This document shows, piece after piece, positions 5,353-6,585 of a DNA stretch of 6,585 bases. The DNA is taken from the NCBI GenBank assembly GCA_021786915.1, contig JAJYMP010000218.1, positions 1-6,585 on the forward strand, in the 5' to 3' direction. Below the pieces are notes generated by a model. It was not told the origin of the DNA. It was given only the letters and a program-made list of their open reading frames with translations, and did not search any database. Numbering within the stretch: position 1 is the stretch's first letter; every line of letters starts with the position of its first letter. The position numbers and the translations under genes were made by a program. The stretch is from Chloroflexota bacterium (lineage in GTDB: Bacteria > Chloroflexota > Limnocylindria > Limnocylindrales > CSP1-4).

Positions 5353-6585
5353 TCGCCCGGCGGCCGGGTGTCGGGCTCGCCAACCTGCCAGCCCAGCCAG
5401 ACGTCGGGGTCCACGCGCGGCCGCGCCACCCACGCCTCGCCACCGCGGACTGCCACCTCGGGCGGCATCGGGTGCGAGAGGAACAGCGGCATCGACTCCG
5501 TGGCACCGTACGCGCCCAGGTCCAGGACCGCGACGAGGTCGCCCGGGGCCGGCAGGGCCATGACCGCCTCGCGCGCGAAGAAGTCGAGCCCTGTGCACAG
5601 CGGTCCGGCGATGGACACGGGGAGTCGGTGGGGTAGGGCGTCGGGCTCGGCCGCGGCGCCGGTCACCACCCGTACGCGATGCTCCTGCCCCACCAGCGCG
5701 GGCCGCAGGACGTGGTGGATCCCGCCGTCCACGATCACGACATGGCCCCGGCCCACCTGCTTGCACTCGAGCACGCGGGTGAGGTACGCGCCCGAGGACG
5801 CGACGAGGAACCGGCCGGGCTCGAGCAGCAGGCGGGTGCCGCGCGTCGCCTCCCCGTCGTCCATGCGGTCGGACAGCGCGGCGAGCCGGCGGCCAAGATC
5901 GTCGAGGTCCAGCCCCACCTCGTGCTCCGCGTACGGGATGCCCAGCCCGCCGCCCGCGTCGACAAGCCGGAGCTCGAACCCAGCGTCCGCGGCCAGGGCG
6001 CTCGCGGCGTCGACCGTCGCCTCGACGTGGCCCGCCAGGGCCGCAGCGTCGGTCACGTTCGAGGCCCCGAAGGCGTGGAGGCCGATCGGCTCGAGCCACC
6101 CCGACGCCACCGCTTCGGCCGCCGCGACCCGCAGGTCCGCTGGCCCCATGCCGAACTTCCCCACGCCCTCGTCGCCGATGATCCGCACGCGCTCCATCGA
6201 CGCCGCGCCCGTCGCGTCGGTGCGGAGCAGGACGGGCTGCACCCGCCCGAGGCCCTCCGCGATGCTCGCGAGACGTCGAGCCTCGCCCACCGACTCCACC
6301 GTGACCACGCGGACGCCCGCCTCGACGGCTGCGGCCAGCTCCTCGTCGCGCTTGCCCGGGCCGGTCATCACCACGTGCGCCGGGTCGAAGCCGGCGCGCA
6401 CCACGTGCCGCAGCTCCCCGCCCGATGCCACGTCCGCACCGAGACCCAGGCCCGCGATGTGCCGCAGGACGGCGAGGTTCGGGTTGGCCTTGACCGCGAA
6501 GGCCAGGTCGAAGCGGGTTGGCAAGCAGGCGCGAAGGCCGGCCACCTGGCGGCCCACGACGTCGAGGTCGTACACGAACGCAGGC
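5349..6585 (-). CDS. Fold-type III PLP-dependent decarboxylase (LysA/ODC superfamily), 5' end missing
   Basis: 411 codons are visible; the gene enters from the right edge. The first residues, PAFVYDLD, match an inner N-terminal motif of the family, so the GTG at 6575 is not the start. Counting visible residues, AVKANPN holds the PLP-binding Lys32. His170 (LHAFG) should stack on the PLP ring, DAGGGLGIP (209-217) and EPGR (255-258) bind the phosphate, and GPLC (327-330) gives the catalytic Cys330. AYGATES (358-364) carries the late active-site Tyr359. After Cys330 comes Thr, where diaminopimelate decarboxylase has Glu (CES) and ornithine decarboxylase Asp. With FLSHP (368-372), this resembles the BtrK and exosortase-associated branch, some of whose members act on carrier-protein-bound amino acids. 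Lysine biosynthesis is therefore not a safe assumption and the substrate is unknown. The stop codon overlaps the kinase start. Confidence 0.88.
   Translation of the reverse strand, partial: PAFVYDLDVVGRQVAGLRACLPTRFDLAFAVKANPNLAVLRHIAGLGLGADVASGGELRHVVRAGFDPAHVVMTGPGKRDEELAAAVEAGVRVVTVESVGEARRLASIAEGLGRVQPVLLRTDATGAASMERVRIIGDEGVGKFGMGPADLRVAAAEAVASGWLEPIGLHAFGASNVTDAAALAGHVEATVDAASALAADAGFELRLVDAGGGLGIPYAEHEVGLDLDDLGRRLAALSDRMDDGEATRGTRLLLEPGRFLVASSGAYLTRVLECKQVGRGHVVIVDGGIHHVLRPALVGQEHRVRVVTGAAAEPDALPHRLPVSIAGPLCTGLDFFAREAVMALPAPGDLVAVLDLGAYGATESMPLFLSHPMPPEVAVRGGEAWVARPRVDPDVWLGWQVGEPDTRPPGE

Noticed and set aside
5353..6099. Long N-terminal extension of the kinase frame
   Set aside because: It overlaps the decarboxylase gene on the same strand in another frame; family homology begins only after the GTG at 5352.
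6573..6575. GTG at 6575 as the decarboxylase start
   Set aside because: The upstream codons still in the window read PAF, giving the PAFVYDLD motif typical of the family's N-terminal region, so the frame continues past the edge.

Overview
The window is uniformly GC-rich bacterial DNA with six protein-coding genes, two of them cut by the window edges. It contains no RNA gene, CRISPR array or transposase that I can see. The GC-rich third codon positions, use of GTG starts, and two genes whose TANNNT -10 box sits 6-7 bases from the start codon (leaderless transcription) fit a high-GC lineage such as Actinomycetota or Chloroflexota. I cannot decide between these without a database search.

Left part (1-1525): the last 52 codons of a FabF-type beta-ketoacyl-ACP synthase run rightwards and meet, after only 22 bases, the end of a leftward hotdog-fold thioesterase of the 4HBT type. 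Behind the thioesterase, a divergent promoter region of about 170 bases holds a 36-bp tandem repeat. A rightward lysine methyltransferase of the ETFBKMT (METTL20) family follows. Each of the two divergent genes has its own leaderless-type -10 box.

Middle (1526-1861): a non-coding stretch of 336 bases between two convergent genes. It holds a 160-bp nested inverted repeat resembling a REPIN or small MITE, followed by two further hairpins.

Right part (1862-6585, all leftward): first in transcription order is a fold-type III PLP-dependent decarboxylase whose 5' end lies beyond the window. It overlaps by four bases (GTGA) a P-loop kinase of the YggC/PanK-like family, so these two are almost certainly one transcription unit. 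After 142 bases comes copA, a copper-exporting P1B-1 ATPase with its own promoter and a CsoR-like operator over the start site. This CopA carries an added ninth membrane helix and a C-terminal domain that looks like a cupredoxin without its copper ligands.

The points most worth following are the CopA-cupredoxin-like fusion, the decarboxylase-kinase pair with its unusual active-site motifs, and the two repeat structures. I see no defence system or mobile-element cargo.
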